From NCBI GenBank assembly GCA_021399435.1, contig JAJTUP010000003.1, positions 310,001 to 374,000 of the forward strand: DNA of 64,000 nucleotides, read 5' to 3'. The notes beneath the pieces were generated by a model, which did not search any database, was not told the DNA's origin, and saw nothing but the letters and a program-made list of their open reading frames with translations. Both the position numbers and the translations under genes were made by a program. Source of the DNA: Diaporthe sp. PMI_573 (Eukaryota; Ascomycota; Sordariomycetes; Diaporthales; Diaporthaceae). Shown in pieces: positions 48,626-60,710 of this stretch (positions are counted from its first letter, which is position 1; each line of letters starts with the position of its first letter).

Positions 48626-49840
48626 TCTGGAGGAACTCGAAGGGCACGAGGTCGCTCAATGTTGTGCTGCTTGCTGCTAAGGGTCGGTCGCGTACATGGG
48701 CGACGGCAGGCTCAGGATGAGGCCCAGCAAAAGGGAAGGACTGGGAAGAGAAGAGAGAGTTTGGTCTGGTGTGCAGTGCCAATGACGTCCACGGGCCGCT
48801 CAGTAAGGTCGAAATTCAGCAGCACCAGCACACAGTAGCGCCAGCCAAAGTGTGGAGAAGCTGATCCCTGCTGTCTGCAGGTCTGACGAACGCCTAAAAG
48901 GAACCCCCTGGCCTGAATCTAGAATACCTTGCCGTTCGGTCAACGTTCTCAAAGCGGACCGATGCAAGATATCCAGACATTAATTTATGTTGTATAGGTT
49001 CTGTTCTCAGTGGTCTGCTATGAAATCGTAATCTACAACGCAACCGACGGACAGCAAAACCCAAAACCCAGTCATTCTGGGCCAGACCATTTGTCTGCAT
49101 CGTCCTCAATTATTAACAAACTTCAACATGACAAAGTAGCACTGTGGACACATATGAATCCCCGGGCTCAACAACACCGCGTCTCCCGCAGGCGGGCATC
49201 ACTTGTAGTTACTGAGACGGTGTCTCAGCCCACATGGTAAATCGATTGACCACGACGATCTGTAGCACCTGATGCGACATGACCAGAAATTCAACTACAC
49301 AAGGCACACGAGCAATGCTATACTCCTACACACTGACTCGTTTTGCAGTAAGCGAGTACATTGGTGCTGATTTGAGCGTCACATCACACAGAACGTCTGT
49401 GCATCAAGCAGGCAGACAGTGTTGGGACTCTTTCTGCCAAAATAGCGACGGATATGTTAATGCCAACTTGTGTCTGTTGTTTTCGTCGAACATGTATTTG
49501 CGAACGGTTTCTGGGGAATGTAACTCCGTTTCCTGGTGGTCAGGGGAAGCACCCTCTAACAACAGAGACTCCACTCTCCTCATGGTTCAGCCAAAATGGG
49601 ACGGGCGAAGACAACCATGATATGAGCACTGTAACATATCAAGGGAATCAGACATGTGCGGGCACAAATATTCAAATCAAGTCTTGTTCACACCATAAAG
49701 TTTATTACAGAGTTGTTCTAGGGTGAGTATATCAGATAAAGGTGCATGGTACTGAAGGTATCGCTCTCCCAACAAAGACCCAAAATGAAGGCCATCACTG
49801 CTTGTCAATCTGTTCCACTTGTTCCCTTAATGCCAGCGTA
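48626..49840. other. Intergenic
   Basis: DUF155 upstream region and the 3' flank of the oxidoreductase gene. No gene is supported. Open frames at 49279-49726 lack motifs. Confidence 0.5.
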
Positions 49841-51429
49841 TTAGGTCAATACCGACTTAGTCTCAATCTTGAACCCGATACTGTCTAGCCTGTCCACGAA
49901 ACCCTGCCCAAGACATGCCGGAGTGAAGACTCCGCCTCCACCAAGGTCAACATCATCTTGTAGTACAGTGAGTGCGCCTTGAGCTAGGAGAGCCGCGGTC
50001 ACTTAGAAAGTCGTTAGCCATTTGTTACTTACCAGGAGGGCGCAACAAAAGAGACCACACTTACATGCGTACATGCTGCCAAAATAAGTAGCCCGGCAGA
50101 ACGCCTGCTTACCAACCGGCCTGTCTGTGTCGGGGGCAGCCACGCCGCGGAACTCAATCTCGTCCTTCTTGGACTGCTCCTTGTCCGGGCCGTCGCCCTG
50201 CTTGTACACGAGCCGCCTCACCACCCACCGCAGCGGCGGCAGCACCGCGAGCAGGAACCCGGACAGGCCGATGCCCAGGTGGATGGCCACGCCCGAGAGC
50301 CAGTTTCGCGTCCGCATGTGCTCGCTGAAGTGGAAGTTGGGCCCGTACGCGTCGTCCCCGCCCGCCTGCGACAGCAGGCCCCACGTCCGCCCGATGATGG
50401 CCCTGTCCGTGTCCGCGGCGAGGAACGTCGTCAGCGTCCCCAGGTCCGGCACCGTGCGCAGGCCCGTCAGCCTCGTCTTGAGCGGCAGCTTGTGCGAGGC
50501 GGCCTTCGGGTTCGGCACCGGGGAGAGCGCGTATGGCTGGAAGGCGTCGGTAATCTCCTTCAGCGTGAAGGTGTCGAAGAATGCGAGGAGGGAGGCCACG
50601 GTCCCGCCAGAGGGCGCCGAGCTGTTCGTGCTGTGAGTCGCAGTGATTCCCTTACGGATGGACAGAGTTGGATTGCTGGGGCTCACTCACTTCAACTTGT
50701 GGCAGGACAAGATCACCTCGCGCGTCTTGGCTGCGAACTCGGTGCGGTTGTGCTTGGCGAGGGACCAGACGCTCAGGTCCGCCGGGGCAGACTCGACGCC
50801 GGTTTCCGGGAAGAGCATGCTACCTGTCTGCTTTGCGACTTTCTCGTACTTTTTAATCATGCGCGCCACGAAGGGCACCTCCCCTGTGGCGTCGAAGTAG
50901 TGTGTGCCATTCTCGGCACAGGCTTTGAAGGCCTGGGTCAGATTAGCATCAGCGCTCGTGCTGGGAGGTCACCACTGCGTTCCGTTAACTTACATGCTCT
51001 CCGTACCGCCCGTAAGGTCCGACAGTCGAGATCAAGGTGAAGGTCTTCTTGGCCAATGCGCCCAGATCATTGTCGTCCAAGTTGCTTGTTTCAATTGCTA
51101 AGGTACAAGTCAGCACATTGGTAGAGGTAGAAGCCCCGGTGATGAGTGCATGGAGACTGGGTTTCACCCACCCGGCTGCTGGCGATCCGGGTTCAACAGC
51201 TTGAGCTCGTCAGCGACCTTCTGCAGCTTCTCGCGGGAGCGACCAGCAATTGCCCATTTGAGATCTGTGGGCAGGTGCGTGGTGATGTGCTCCGCCGTGT
51301 ACTTCCCGGTGTAGCCTACTCGAGTCTGTTAGTCTGTCAGGTCCTGCATGGTTGGTGGAATGTGGTCAACAAACCGGTCGCCCCAAAGACCACCAGGTCA
51401 TATGTCCGCCCATGCTGCTTGAATCCCAT
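49841..51429 (-). CDS. Saccharopine dehydrogenase-like oxidoreductase (SCCPDH family)
   Basis: Six exons (51375-51429, 51172-51315, 50994-51097, 50691-50932, 50065-50630, 49841-50001) encode 423 residues, with frame and phase consistent at every junction. The N terminus MGFKQHGRTYDLVVFGATGYTGKY is a Rossmann NAD(P)-binding fold with its glycine motif split by the first intron. Then come TLISTVGPYGRYGEHV and an ACAENGTHYFDATGEVPF block typical of this family. A hydrophobic stretch (LSGVAIHLGIGLSGFLLAVL) in the C-terminal half suggests membrane or lipid-droplet attachment, as in animal SCCPDH. These proteins are not the lysine-pathway saccharopine dehydrogenase; their substrate is unknown and a role as a trans-acting enoyl reductase or in lipid metabolism is often proposed. 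The gene is divergent from RPL43. Confidence 0.93.
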
Positions 51430-52249
51430 CTTGAAAGCTCGTGATGTGGGAGTAGAGATATGTCAGGTCAAGTATTTGAGGACTGTCAAGTCGTACACAG
51501 TATGTGCTTGGGTATTCAGGTATGGATTGACTGAGCTGGCAGAGCTGCAACGGAACTAAAATGCAGTTGAGAATTACTCGATGGTTCTACATTTGGGAAT
51601 ACCAATGTTCAAGATGAGGGCGGGATCTCCACTGAATATGTATTGGAAAGAAGAGAGTGATCCTCTGGTGAATACGATTTACAATGTCTCCGGCCCTCCG
51701 TTGCAATCGGTTGTACTACCGATTCCCTAGTGATGTCAGGCAACCTGGGATGAACGCAAGTGGTCGGGCAGGTGCCTCGGCTTAAAGATGCCTCCGTCTC
51801 CTTCCCCATGTGGGCTGATACTGCACCTGCTCGTGAGGCCAAGGTGAATCCAGCACGTACTGTGGCAATACTAATTGCCCAAGTAAGCTGGAAAACATGA
51901 AATCGAGAGATGTTCGACTCCTCGACATTCCGGAGAAAGGTGATGTAGGAGCGTCATGGGCCCACAGTGAGGGAGCTTTGTCTGCAGCAACGCCCCCGTC
52001 GGGAACACATGAATGCCAGGTGGCGGCCAGCCGAGGCCAGCCGGCGAAGCAGAGACGGCCCCACTAGCGCCGAATGCCCCCCCAGTCATTCCTGCCTCAG
52101 GCATTTGCAAATTTTCTAGCTGCCCACAGAACCGACTTGCACTACCCTAGGAAATTCAGCGACAACAGCCAAAGAAGGAGGCACCTACGACTTCGTCTTC
52201 GCAAGCCACTTCCTGCACCACGTAAAGTCGACTTCAAACCCCAGACAAA
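51430..52249. promoter_or_regulatory. Divergent promoter region, SCCPDH-like / RPL43
   Basis: 820 bp separate the two start codons. The segment next to RPL43 is pyrimidine-rich on the plus strand, as is usual for ribosomal-protein gene leaders. No specific factor site was assigned. Confidence 0.45.
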
Positions 52250-53304
52250 ATGGCCAAGGTAAGCAGCCTTGATTGATTCAATGTTTGTTGGTCTCACCAT
52301 GCTAACGTAATGTGATTGTAGCGAACCAAGAAGGTCGGAGGTACGTTTGCGAAATCCCCACGATTCCCTCACAGCCCAAACGAGCGATGGTCGAGCACGA
52401 AGCACGCAGGCATTGCAGCACGCGGCATACAACGGAGCGTCGAAATCCAGAACGGGAGCGATCAATACACCAGGACTGTCGACGAACTGGGTCTGGAACT
52501 TTGCGGGGGAGGATGACGTGCGAAGGGGATCAGAACTGAGCCCAGGCAAAATGGGAGACGACTCCGGGACTCACGACTTCCTGCCGCCGCTGCATTGCTA
52601 CGACGCTCGACCATCGCTCACACGACTATCTCGCCGGGTATCATCACACGAATGTAGAATGAGATACTGACGTACATCTCGCAGTTACCGGCAAGTACGG
52701 TACAAGGTACGAACTGCTCAACCTTCCTTCATGAACGCCACCACTCCAGCCCGTCGCCTCCTGCACCAGACGACACGGCGCATGAAATCCAGCAGAGCAC
52801 CCGAGATCCATGGCCTCCGATGAAATCGCATCCAGCACACCCCAAATTTCAGGAAGGAGATAACATGGGTCGAGGGGCTCTGCTGCTACCGCATGGCACC
52901 ACCGAGAACCGTGCTTCTTGTATTTGGCAACGGCCAGCTGACAGCAGTGATTAAAGATACGGTGCTTCCCTCCGAAAGTCCGTCAAGAAGATGGAAATCA
53001 CCCAGCACGCCCGCTACGTCTGCACCTTCTGCGGCAAGACCAGCGTCAAGCGCCACTCCGTCGGTATCTGGGACTGCAAGTCTTGCAAGCGCACCGTTGC
53101 GTAAGTGACAACCCCCCAACCCGCGGACGTCGGATTATGTGAAGGTCGACGGCATGCGCCGGATGGCATACGCCTTGGGTGAAGTGAGTCGCTGGAGATG
53201 GGGCTGACATGGACAACAGAGGTGGTGCTTACACTGTCGCCACACCCGCCGCCGCCGCCATGCGATCAACGCTCCGACGTCTGCGTGAGATCGCTGAGGT
53301 GTAA
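52250..53304 (+). CDS. RPL43: 60S ribosomal protein L43 (eL43, L37ae)
   Basis: Five exons (52250-52258, 52322-52340, 52685-52706, 52957-53100, 53220-53304) give exactly 92 residues, the standard length for this protein. It starts [19 protein letters not shown] and contains the zinc finger CTFCGKTS with CKSC seventeen residues later (C-x2-C-x14-C-x2-C), an rRNA-binding subunit of the large ribosomal subunit. Splicing is unusually dense: the first exon is only nine coding bases (ATG GCC AAG), and exons 2 and 3 are 19 and 22 nt, so intron boundaries can only be found by matching the protein. Introns 2 and 3 are long for this genome (344 and 250 nt). I checked both for C/D snoRNA boxes; a few partial matches exist but no convincing pair. 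Confidence 0.97.
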
Positions 53305-55560
53305 GAAGTGGTTTCGCAAGACGACGTAGGACAGGGTGGAAGGTGTTTCATGGCTTTGCTTTTCATCACATTTCCGGGTGTTAGGGAACAAAAGGTCTTC
53401 TCTCAGCAAAGGTTATACGAGCATCGACCACGGACCACGGTTGTGAGGATGGCCTCGACGGAATTTGGAACGAGGCGAGGGATCAGATAATGACAATTGA
53501 TTCCCATCATGAACAATTCCCGCTGGATATCGCCGAACCCGGAAGTGTGATGGAGGACGGATGGTGCAGTCGGACTGCCTGGTTGTACAGACGGCGCTTG
53601 ACTGGTCACCGGGCCGGATCAGTGGTTGGGCAGAAGGCTGTACAAAGGCGTGCCCCCCAGAAGAAGAACGCGATCGGCCTAGCCAAATGAAGCACGCGGA
53701 GTTGAAGGATCGTCGTTTTCTGTTCCGTGTCTCTATCTGCCTTCCCGTCTCGCCTCAGACGGGCACAGTAGCCGCCACGTCTCGACCTGCCTCCCTGGCT
53801 GCCTGGCTGAGAACTCCCACCAAAATCTGCAATCACAGATGCATCGCTCTAACTGATCGGTGCCTAGTGAGTTGTAGGGTACCTAGGTAGGCCGCAACGC
53901 TTGCGCAGCTGCGCTTCGCTGTGAGAAGACGTGCACCTCTCCCTGCCGTGTCTCAATATGACCAACAGACTGAAGTTAGGTCACGGAGTCAGGTCACCGG
54001 GATGGCAATCCCAATCTATCTCAGCGACAACTTCGGTGAGTATCGAGGTGTGCGTCATCCCGCCCCACGAACCTTGGGCTTTGCGTGCGTGTTTATAGTA
54101 TGTGTGCGCATGTGTGCGCGTGTGTGTGCGTGCGCGCGGGCCCTGTCCCGGATCATCCTCGTGGTTTTGGGTTCTCACCCTTGTGTGAATTACGTTCTCT
54201 ACCAGTTAGACCATGCACATGAGAAGCCTGGGCGGATATTATGATTTTGGTTTGATACGGTACTGCTCGCACTCACGTGAGGAGTGCAGACGTGATTGTT
54301 TGAACAAGGGACGGAGATAGCTAGGCTTGTTGGGCTGCTTTTGAGGTGGTGACGAACATCCGGTTTGACTGGGGAGAGACCCCGGACTGAAGGGTTGAAA
54401 GGGGTTTGGTGGTACAAGACTATAGTCACCACAATACGTGTTCAGGGTAGTCATTCGAAATCAGCCAGGCTGGAGCCTGGATACTGAATAGGGTTTTGTT
54501 TGGTGGGAGCAACAGCTGTCTTCTGATTCAGCAGAAATTGAGCCATCACGAAATGTGAGATGGCCGCCATGGGTGGGTATATTATTAGCCTTCCCTACTC
54601 GAGCGAGGCCGAGTTTCCCCATTGTTGCAAATCATTATGGCAGGCGCCCCCACCGTGAGTTAGAGTTAGACAGTCACTCGTTGGGCAGTGTTCCTTCAAA
54701 GCTGTCCCGTCAAGGTTGCCCTCAAGGTTCTATCTATCTCAATCTCACTCCTCGCTTACTCTGTCCTCGTCGCCCTCTCGTTCTCGGTGTAGGCGAGTGA
54801 GACAAGACTTGCGGCACGAACGCAACCCTGGTCATACATACTTAAGTAGGCATCGTATTGTACATAGACGAGATCGGTCACCAGCTCCGGTCAGGGCCCA
54901 GGGTTCTCACGGCGCTTTCCCCAGAAAGACCCCAAGAAGGGACGGAGCATCTTAGACCAGAACCAAGATTGGGTGAGTGAGTACATCTGATCAGGTGGTG
55001 TGCTCAGCTCCCACCCCCCCCCCCTTCCGCCCAGCAAGACGCACGCACGCAAGAAAGAACCATCTACCTGGGTACCCGGATCCCGTGGGCAATGCCCATC
55101 ATCATTGGGCGGTAGAGGGTCCCGAGGCTCTTAGGTAAGGTGGGAGAAATCCGCCCGCCCCCTCCAGGTAGCAGCCTACCTTTCTCCAACTGCGCATATC
55201 CTGTCCTTCCCCCGACCTTTCCTCTCTTTTTTTTACCCGCCCCCAATTCTTGATTGTTGAACCTAGCTGGATACCTAGCCTGGAACCGACCCATCCCACT
55301 GACAAGCCCACCCAGAACACCCCAAGCCTGCTTCAGCAACAACGCCCAGCCGTCCGTCCGCCCGCCCACTCGACCACAACCAAGCATCCGTCCATTAGTG
55401 GGTAGCTGACAACCGCCTATTCACTGACTTGCGATTGCTGGCGCCCCTCAAGGATCAAACCCCCCAATCCTACTTCTCAAAGAACGGTTTTCATGCCTTC
55501 TTCAGCCCATCACCTTGTCGGAATCCCGTTTTTGATTCAAAGTTAAAAGGAAATCCTGTG
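53305..55560. other. Intergenic and upstream region of the RING-PHD gene
   Basis: No gene is supported. There is a GT/GC-rich run (about 54083-54137) and a CT-rich stretch before 55561, plausibly the leader of the next gene. A tRNA-like A-box match at about 54193-54215 (minus) was examined and rejected. Confidence 0.5.
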
Positions 55561-57702
55561 ATGGCAGACCAGTGCATCGTCTGTCTGGAAAACCTGGACA
55601 GTGCAGTCCCTCTTCCGCAATTGCAGCGCCAGGTGCAGCTCGTGCAGGAGGACGATCATGGCGGCGGTCCTGCGGCGGCGGGTGCAGCACCACTACCGCC
55701 AACGGCGGCCAAGAGCACCACCACCGCTGACGTCTCCCTGGCAGACCTGCCCGTCGCGGCAGCCGGAGCCACCCTCGCATTGTCTGCCAACGGAAAGGAC
55801 AAAACACCAGAAACAGCAGATCTGAACGCCAAAACAGATGAGGCCGATGGTGACGACAACAATATTGCAATCATCCAGGTCTGCGGCCACATCCTGCACG
55901 ACTCATGCCTCAAGGCATGGACAGTCAAGGCCAATAGCTGCCCCATTTGCCGCCAGACCTTCCACAATGTCCAGGTATACGACCAGATTGGAGGTAAGCT
56001 GCTCTTGACAACGCCCCCGGCCGCTTTTTTACAAATTGCTTTCCTTTGCCCTCTCTTTTCGCATTATAGACAAAAGCTGACATATCGGATTCGAACAGGA
56101 ACCCTTTTGAGCACCTACAAAGTCGAAGATAAGAAACAGGTCGCCGAGTTCGATCCCCTCGCTTGGCTCGACGAGAACCCGGAAGAAGAGGAGGAACAAG
56201 TCACGCCTTGCCCGGTGTGCAATACTGCAGAAAATGAAGAAGTCCTCCTGCTCTGTGATGGGTGTGATACGCCATATCACACCCACTGCATCGGCCTGGA
56301 CGATGTTCCGGACGGTTCCTGGTTCTGCATGGAGTGTGCCCACCAGCTCGGCCAGGCTATAGAGGAGTCTCTCCCAGCATTTGCCCGGGCACCTGGGCGC
56401 AGGAACCGCCGCCCCGGCTTCTTCCCCCGCACCCGCGGCAGCATGCGGAACGAGAGGAACAGAGGCCGTACCGACGGCTGGCTTGGTGCGTGGGGCGAGG
56501 TGTCGGGCCACATCCTCGGCGGCTCCGGTATCGACGTCGACTTCCACGAGGCAGACGATGATCTTGCCGAGTACCGAAGATCACAGCAGTTGCGGGATAG
56601 GGAGCGGCGTGAGTGGCAGCGTTGGCAGCAACGACTCAGCATAGCGAGCCGGCTCGGAGCGCGAGACGTCTTTGCTCGCAACATCCAGGGCGTGGTCGAG
56701 CAACAGGTCGCACCGCAGCCCGCACCAATGCCTCCGCGCGAGGAGACTCGGGAGGAACGCCTTGCCTGGAGCGCCATGGAGAGAGCCCGGGATGCCACTC
56801 CAAACGGCCGTAAGAGAAAGTCTCGATCCATCACAGCATCTCCACAAGAGCCTGTCCCAGAACCTGAGCGACGGCTCAAGCGCCCACGCACCAGGCGGAA
56901 CCCCCTGCAAACTGAGGCTGGACCGTCAAGGGCCGCTTCTGCGTCTTCCAACGCCACCAGCAACAATCAGCGAGAGGTGAATGGTGGCCATGCCGACGCC
57001 CGATCCCCAACCGCAACAGATGGACAGCCGACATTCCTTTCTTCACTCTTGAGAGAGGTTGAGAAGACCAACCCCCAAGACGATGACACGATCCGTGGTC
57101 TCTTCGGAGTCCCTCCCCCGCAATCAGGCGACCCTTCATCGCCAGTCAGCTCACCGTCAGCATCGGCTCGTAACAGCCCCCGGGCACTATCCCTGACGCC
57201 TCCACCACAGCCTCCCAACGGAGCTTTCAGGTCGGCCTCGCGGTCGCCGGTCTTATCGCTGAGCTCGCATATTGAGCCACTGTACCCGCCAGCAAACTAC
57301 TCACCAACAAGGTCGAACGGGGAGAGCAGCGACTCGGAAAGCCGACCAAGTAATGGCCACCGGAATGGATCGCCAGAGCTGAGGCAGCCTCGGCCCCGAC
57401 GGCAGCACGAGATCCGTCTGCCCCGCGCGGAAGACGCATCGCCGACACGGCAGCCATTGCCGCTAGAGGTCAAAGAAAGTATCAGCCGGGTTGTGCGCAA
57501 CGCACTCAAGCCGCACTGGAATGCCGACCGCTCCAAACGCACAATCTCGTCCGACCAATACGCGACTATCAATCGCAAGGTGTCCCACAGAATTTACGAA
57601 GAGGTGTCGGACCCATCGGCGGTTGATGACGAGGCCAAGCAGGCGTGGGAGAAGATAGCGACCAAAGAGGTGGCCCGCGCGGTGGCGGAACTCAAGACCT
57701 GA
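55561..57702 (+). CDS. RING and PHD finger protein, Asr1/PHRF1-like
   Basis: Two exons (55561-55993, 56099-57702) encode 678 residues. A RING finger begins at Cys5 (CIVC) but its second half (CGHILHDSCLKAW, then CPIC) comes only near residues 107-130, because about 97 residues of Ala/Pro/Asp-rich sequence are inserted between the first and second cysteine pairs. A PHD finger follows at about 182-228 (CPVC, LLLCDGCDTPYHTHC, WFCMEC). A long Ser/Arg/Pro-rich middle precedes a conserved C-terminal helical domain at about 600-678 (EVKESISRVVRNALKPHW, then KVSHRIYEEV). RING plus PHD is the arrangement of yeast Asr1 and animal PHRF1, ubiquitin ligases that bind the RNA polymerase II tail; that function is inferred. 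The 105-nt intron has no stop and keeps frame if retained. The start at 55561 is chosen because Cys5 follows immediately. Confidence 0.88.
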   Translation: MADQCIVCLENLDSAVPLPQLQRQVQLVQEDDHGGGPAAAGAAPLPPTAAKSTTTADVSLADLPVAAAGATLALSANGKDKTPETADLNAKTDEADGDDNNIAIIQVCGHILHDSCLKAWTVKANSCPICRQTFHNVQVYDQIGGKLLLTTPPAAFLQIAFLCPLFSHYRQKLTYRIRTGTLLSTYKVEDKKQVAEFDPLAWLDENPEEEEEQVTPCPVCNTAENEEVLLLCDGCDTPYHTHCIGLDDVPDGSWFCMECAHQLGQAIEESLPAFARAPGRRNRRPGFFPRTRGSMRNERNRGRTDGWLGAWGEVSGHILGGSGIDVDFHEADDDLAEYRRSQQLRDRERREWQRWQQRLSIASRLGARDVFARNIQGVVEQQVAPQPAPMPPREETREERLAWSAMERARDATPNGRKRKSRSITASPQEPVPEPERRLKRPRTRRNPLQTEAGPSRAASASSNATSNNQREVNGGHADARSPTATDGQPTFLSSLLREVEKTNPQDDDTIRGLFGVPPPQSGDPSSPVSSPSASARNSPRALSLTPPPQPPNGAFRSASRSPVLSLSSHIEPLYPPANYSPTRSNGESSDSESRPSNGHRNGSPELRQPRPRRQHEIRLPRAEDASPTRQPLPLEVKESISRVVRNALKPHWNADRSKRTISSDQYATINRKVSHRIYEEVSDPSAVDDEAKQAWEKIATKEVARAVAELKT

Positions 57703-58886
57703 CTGACGATTACGAACTTGGGAGGACAGCAGCATGACGGTGCCTCGGCGAGGGCAGTATGGACGGAATGGCGTTTCACGGACTCGAGCGATCTCTGGAA
57801 AGATACCCTGGACACCTTTAACGGCATGTGGCGTTCCCGTTGATCGGCTTTTGACGGTGCCGCAATTATTCTTGTTTGCGGCATTCGGAGGAACATCATT
57901 ATTTGAAAGGATTTTTATTTTCTTAACCCGGGCGACGCTTTCGCAAGGCCTGCGAGGACGCGGATGGAGATGCACCGTGTCGCGTCTCGAGGGCTCGCAT
58001 GTAAATGGCGCATCGCGGTTTGGTAGATAGAACATTGTTCCAAATGATTCAACCGGCCGTTTGTGATGCATCCTGATGATGTCTCGCGCGCACGTAGCTT
58101 CGTTGGACGCATTTCTCGGCATTCACGTGTGAGCGCAGCCTCACCTTGTGGATTGGTGAAGACAATCCATTTAAACCTGCGCTATGTCTGATTTAGCATT
58201 AATGTCAGCAGTGGTAGCAAAAGAGCCCATCTCGAATCGAAATTTGCGATTTGAGGTGTGCGCCGGGATCGATGTCGAAGACTTCTTCGGTTCACGCGCT
58301 GGGCGAGACTTCACGATCGGGGCGGTGCGACCTCGTAGTAAGCAGTCCGGGGGCGGGCTCAGGGTTTTGTAGCGCGCGCCCCCTGCCGACAGGAAGCGAC
58401 GCTTTTTTTGGAATGTGACAACCATCTATCTAACGGTCCCCAGTGAGGTTTTAACAGTAGGTGCCGCTAGCGAAAAAAGGGTTGTTCTGGGGTTCACTCT
58501 GGGCACGGTATAAATGACAAGACGTCCTGGAGGTGGGAACAGGCCTTGGGATAAGGATTCGTGCCTTGAGAGAGAAAAGAGAGAGGAAAGAGAGGTAGAA
58601 GGGGCGGCCGAGGGGCAGAGATTTTTGAAGGACACTGCCAAAAGAAGGGACCCACTGTTATGGAAAGCTACCGTCCAATCACAGAAGGGCCTGGCAGGCA
58701 TGTAGCCCGCGAGGTACGTACCTTTTTCGCGGACGTCGAGAAAAAGTTCAGGTCCCATCACACGCTTGGGAAGCTCGTGTGAGGCGCCGCAAAGGAGCTC
58801 CACGGGTCGGATTTGGAGGGTTGCTTCTCGCTCGCACACTTCTCCTGTCCCACGAACAGGCTCACACACACACACAACCACACATC
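57703..58886. other. Intergenic
   Basis: 3' flank of the RING-PHD gene and promoter of the mL46 gene. A CA-rich stretch (about 58863-58881) immediately precedes the mL46 start. No gene is supported. Confidence 0.5.
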
Positions 58887-60175
58887 ATGTCGGCATCAAG
58901 TAGGGGGTCACGGGCCGCCGTGCCTCTCCTGAGGAGTAAGTACATACATGATATCCCATCGACCCAGTTCCTCCGTCCGTCCAGTCGAACCTCCCGGCAG
59001 CTAACACGGAGGTCCGCCCGCCTCCTCCAGGAGCGCCTCAGATATGTACGCAATGCGCCCACAGACAATTCAGCCAGCCAGCATCAAGGCGGGCATACTC
59101 AGCCTCGCCCACCACGATGCCCGTAGAGGCGAACGTCACCACCCCACCCGCCGACCCGACCCTCGTGCCGGAGCTCCAGAACAACCACCCGAAGAAGCTG
59201 TGCAGCCTGCGCGCGGGCGTGATCCTCTCGCGGCCGCCGCTGCTGACGCGCGAGCAGACCCCCTTCGAGCAGGCCTTCTACCTGTACCAGAAGCGCCTGA
59301 ACGAGCGGCTGGCGACGCCCTTCTCGCGGCAGTTCTACTTCAAGACGGGCCAGCCCGCCACCATCGACTTCGCCATCAAGTGGGCCGAGCGAGGGCACAC
59401 CATGGAGCGCGGCATCGGCCGCGTCACCCGCTCGGGGAAGTGGGCCTGGGACGACGAGCTGCTGGCCGGGGGGCAGGGCGAGAAGCTCGCGAGCCCGGAA
59501 GCCCTGCGCGAGGCGCTCTACACCGAAGCCGAGAGCCGCGTCTCCGAGGACGGCGAGCGCCTCAGCTTCGAGGACCGCCTGCGCGTCGAGAGGCCCCTGC
59601 CCCGGCGCACCGAGGCGGACCGCAGCGGCGACGTCACGAGGCTCGACCGCGCGCTCGACCGCACCCTGTACCTCGTCGTCAGGAGAAATGGAGAACAGTC
59701 GTTCCGCTTCCCGCAGGACGACGTGCGGCCGGACGAGGGCCTGCACGAGGTATGTGGCCGCCCATGTCCCCCATTTCCGTCCACGGGGACCCTTGTAACC
59801 AACTCATGTGTGGGTAAAAGAACGTCCTGAGATATACTGACTTTTCGTCTCAACCTGCAGACCGCCGCGCGGGCACTGGCCAGCACGGCAGGAGTGAACA
59901 TGAACACGTGGATGGTAGGGCGCGCGCCAGTCGCCTACGACCACTGGGAGCCCGTGTACACGGGCGGCCGCGAGGGCGAGGAGGGCCCGAGGCGCATCAA
60001 GAGGTACGGCCGGGACGTCTTCTACCTCAAGGCGCGCATCATGGCGGGCCAGGTCGACCTAACGGACAACAAGTGGGGCGTCACCGACTTCAAGTGGCTG
60101 ACCAAGGATGAGCTCCCGAGTGCCATCAGCCAGCAGACGTTTACCAGGGTCAAGAACTCCATGGCCGCGCGGTAG
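58887..60175 (+). CDS. MRPL46: Mitochondrial ribosomal protein mL46
   Basis: Three exons (58887-58935, 59031-59749, 59861-60175) encode 360 residues. Splicing exon 1 to exon 2 creates an Arg/Ser/Ala-rich N terminus (SRGSRAAVPLLR, then SQPASRRAYSASP), a textbook mitochondrial presequence, which supports the ATG at 58887 over the internal ATG at 59117. The body matches the mL46 family (yeast MRPL17): LSRPPLLTREQTPFEQAFYLYQKRLNERLATPF, shown here in pieces only as the RPPLLTREQTPFE block and the QKRLNERL block, then a Nudix-like fold region ending WGVTDFKWLTKDEL. It is a structural component of the mitochondrial large ribosomal subunit and lacks the catalytic Nudix glutamates, as is usual in mL46. 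GC content is very high in exon 2, which generates long spurious frames on both strands. Confidence 0.94.
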
Positions 60176-60319
60176 CCATGTCTGTGTGCATGGAACCGGG
60201 TGTGACGGGGTGGCTTGGGGGGGGGCGGATGGCAAGAGGGGATGTAGATGTACGTTTGTATGTATGTACACAAGACCCACCAATACCAACCAATTGTGCA
60301 ATTGGCAACGTCTTTGATA

Positions 60320-60346
60320 TTTTTTTTTTTTTTTTTTTTTTTTTTT
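60320..60346. repeat. 27-nt poly(T) tract
   Basis: An uninterrupted T run 145 nt past the mL46 stop codon, in its likely 3' UTR. Confidence 0.9.
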
Positions 60347-60710
60347 AGCTCGGCTGCGCGTGTGTTTCACGATACTTCCGCTGAGAGAACGAAGGATGCA
60401 TGTACGCAGAGATTCAAAGTGTGGCCTCATCGAAACCTTCCTCATACTACATACCCTAGATCCAGCCTCAGGCCCAGTTACAAGATTTCAGTGAATTGAC
60501 AAGACGAGTACGAACCCCTGAGTCTATGCTTTACACCGATATATCGTCATTGACTGAGCCAGTGACACAAGTGAGGACGGACGAGTCAGACGACGGATCG
60601 TATAAAGAACCATCACATACATTATCACAGTATCATAGCTACATTTAAGAAATTCGAAAACGTCGTTGTGGAGTGTCCATGCTATAGTGTCGTTATCTTC
60701 TGTCTCACTA

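Noticed and set aside
52341..52956. C/D box snoRNA in RPL43 introns
   Set aside because: Only partial GATGA-type C boxes and CTGA D boxes at unsuitable spacing, and no terminal stem.
54183..54222. tRNA-like A-box (TGGTCTAACTGG on the minus strand)
   Set aside because: The downstream sequence forms only a 4-bp hairpin with a 4-nt loop in place of a T arm, the anticodon stem does not pair, and no good B-box is present. Not a tRNA.
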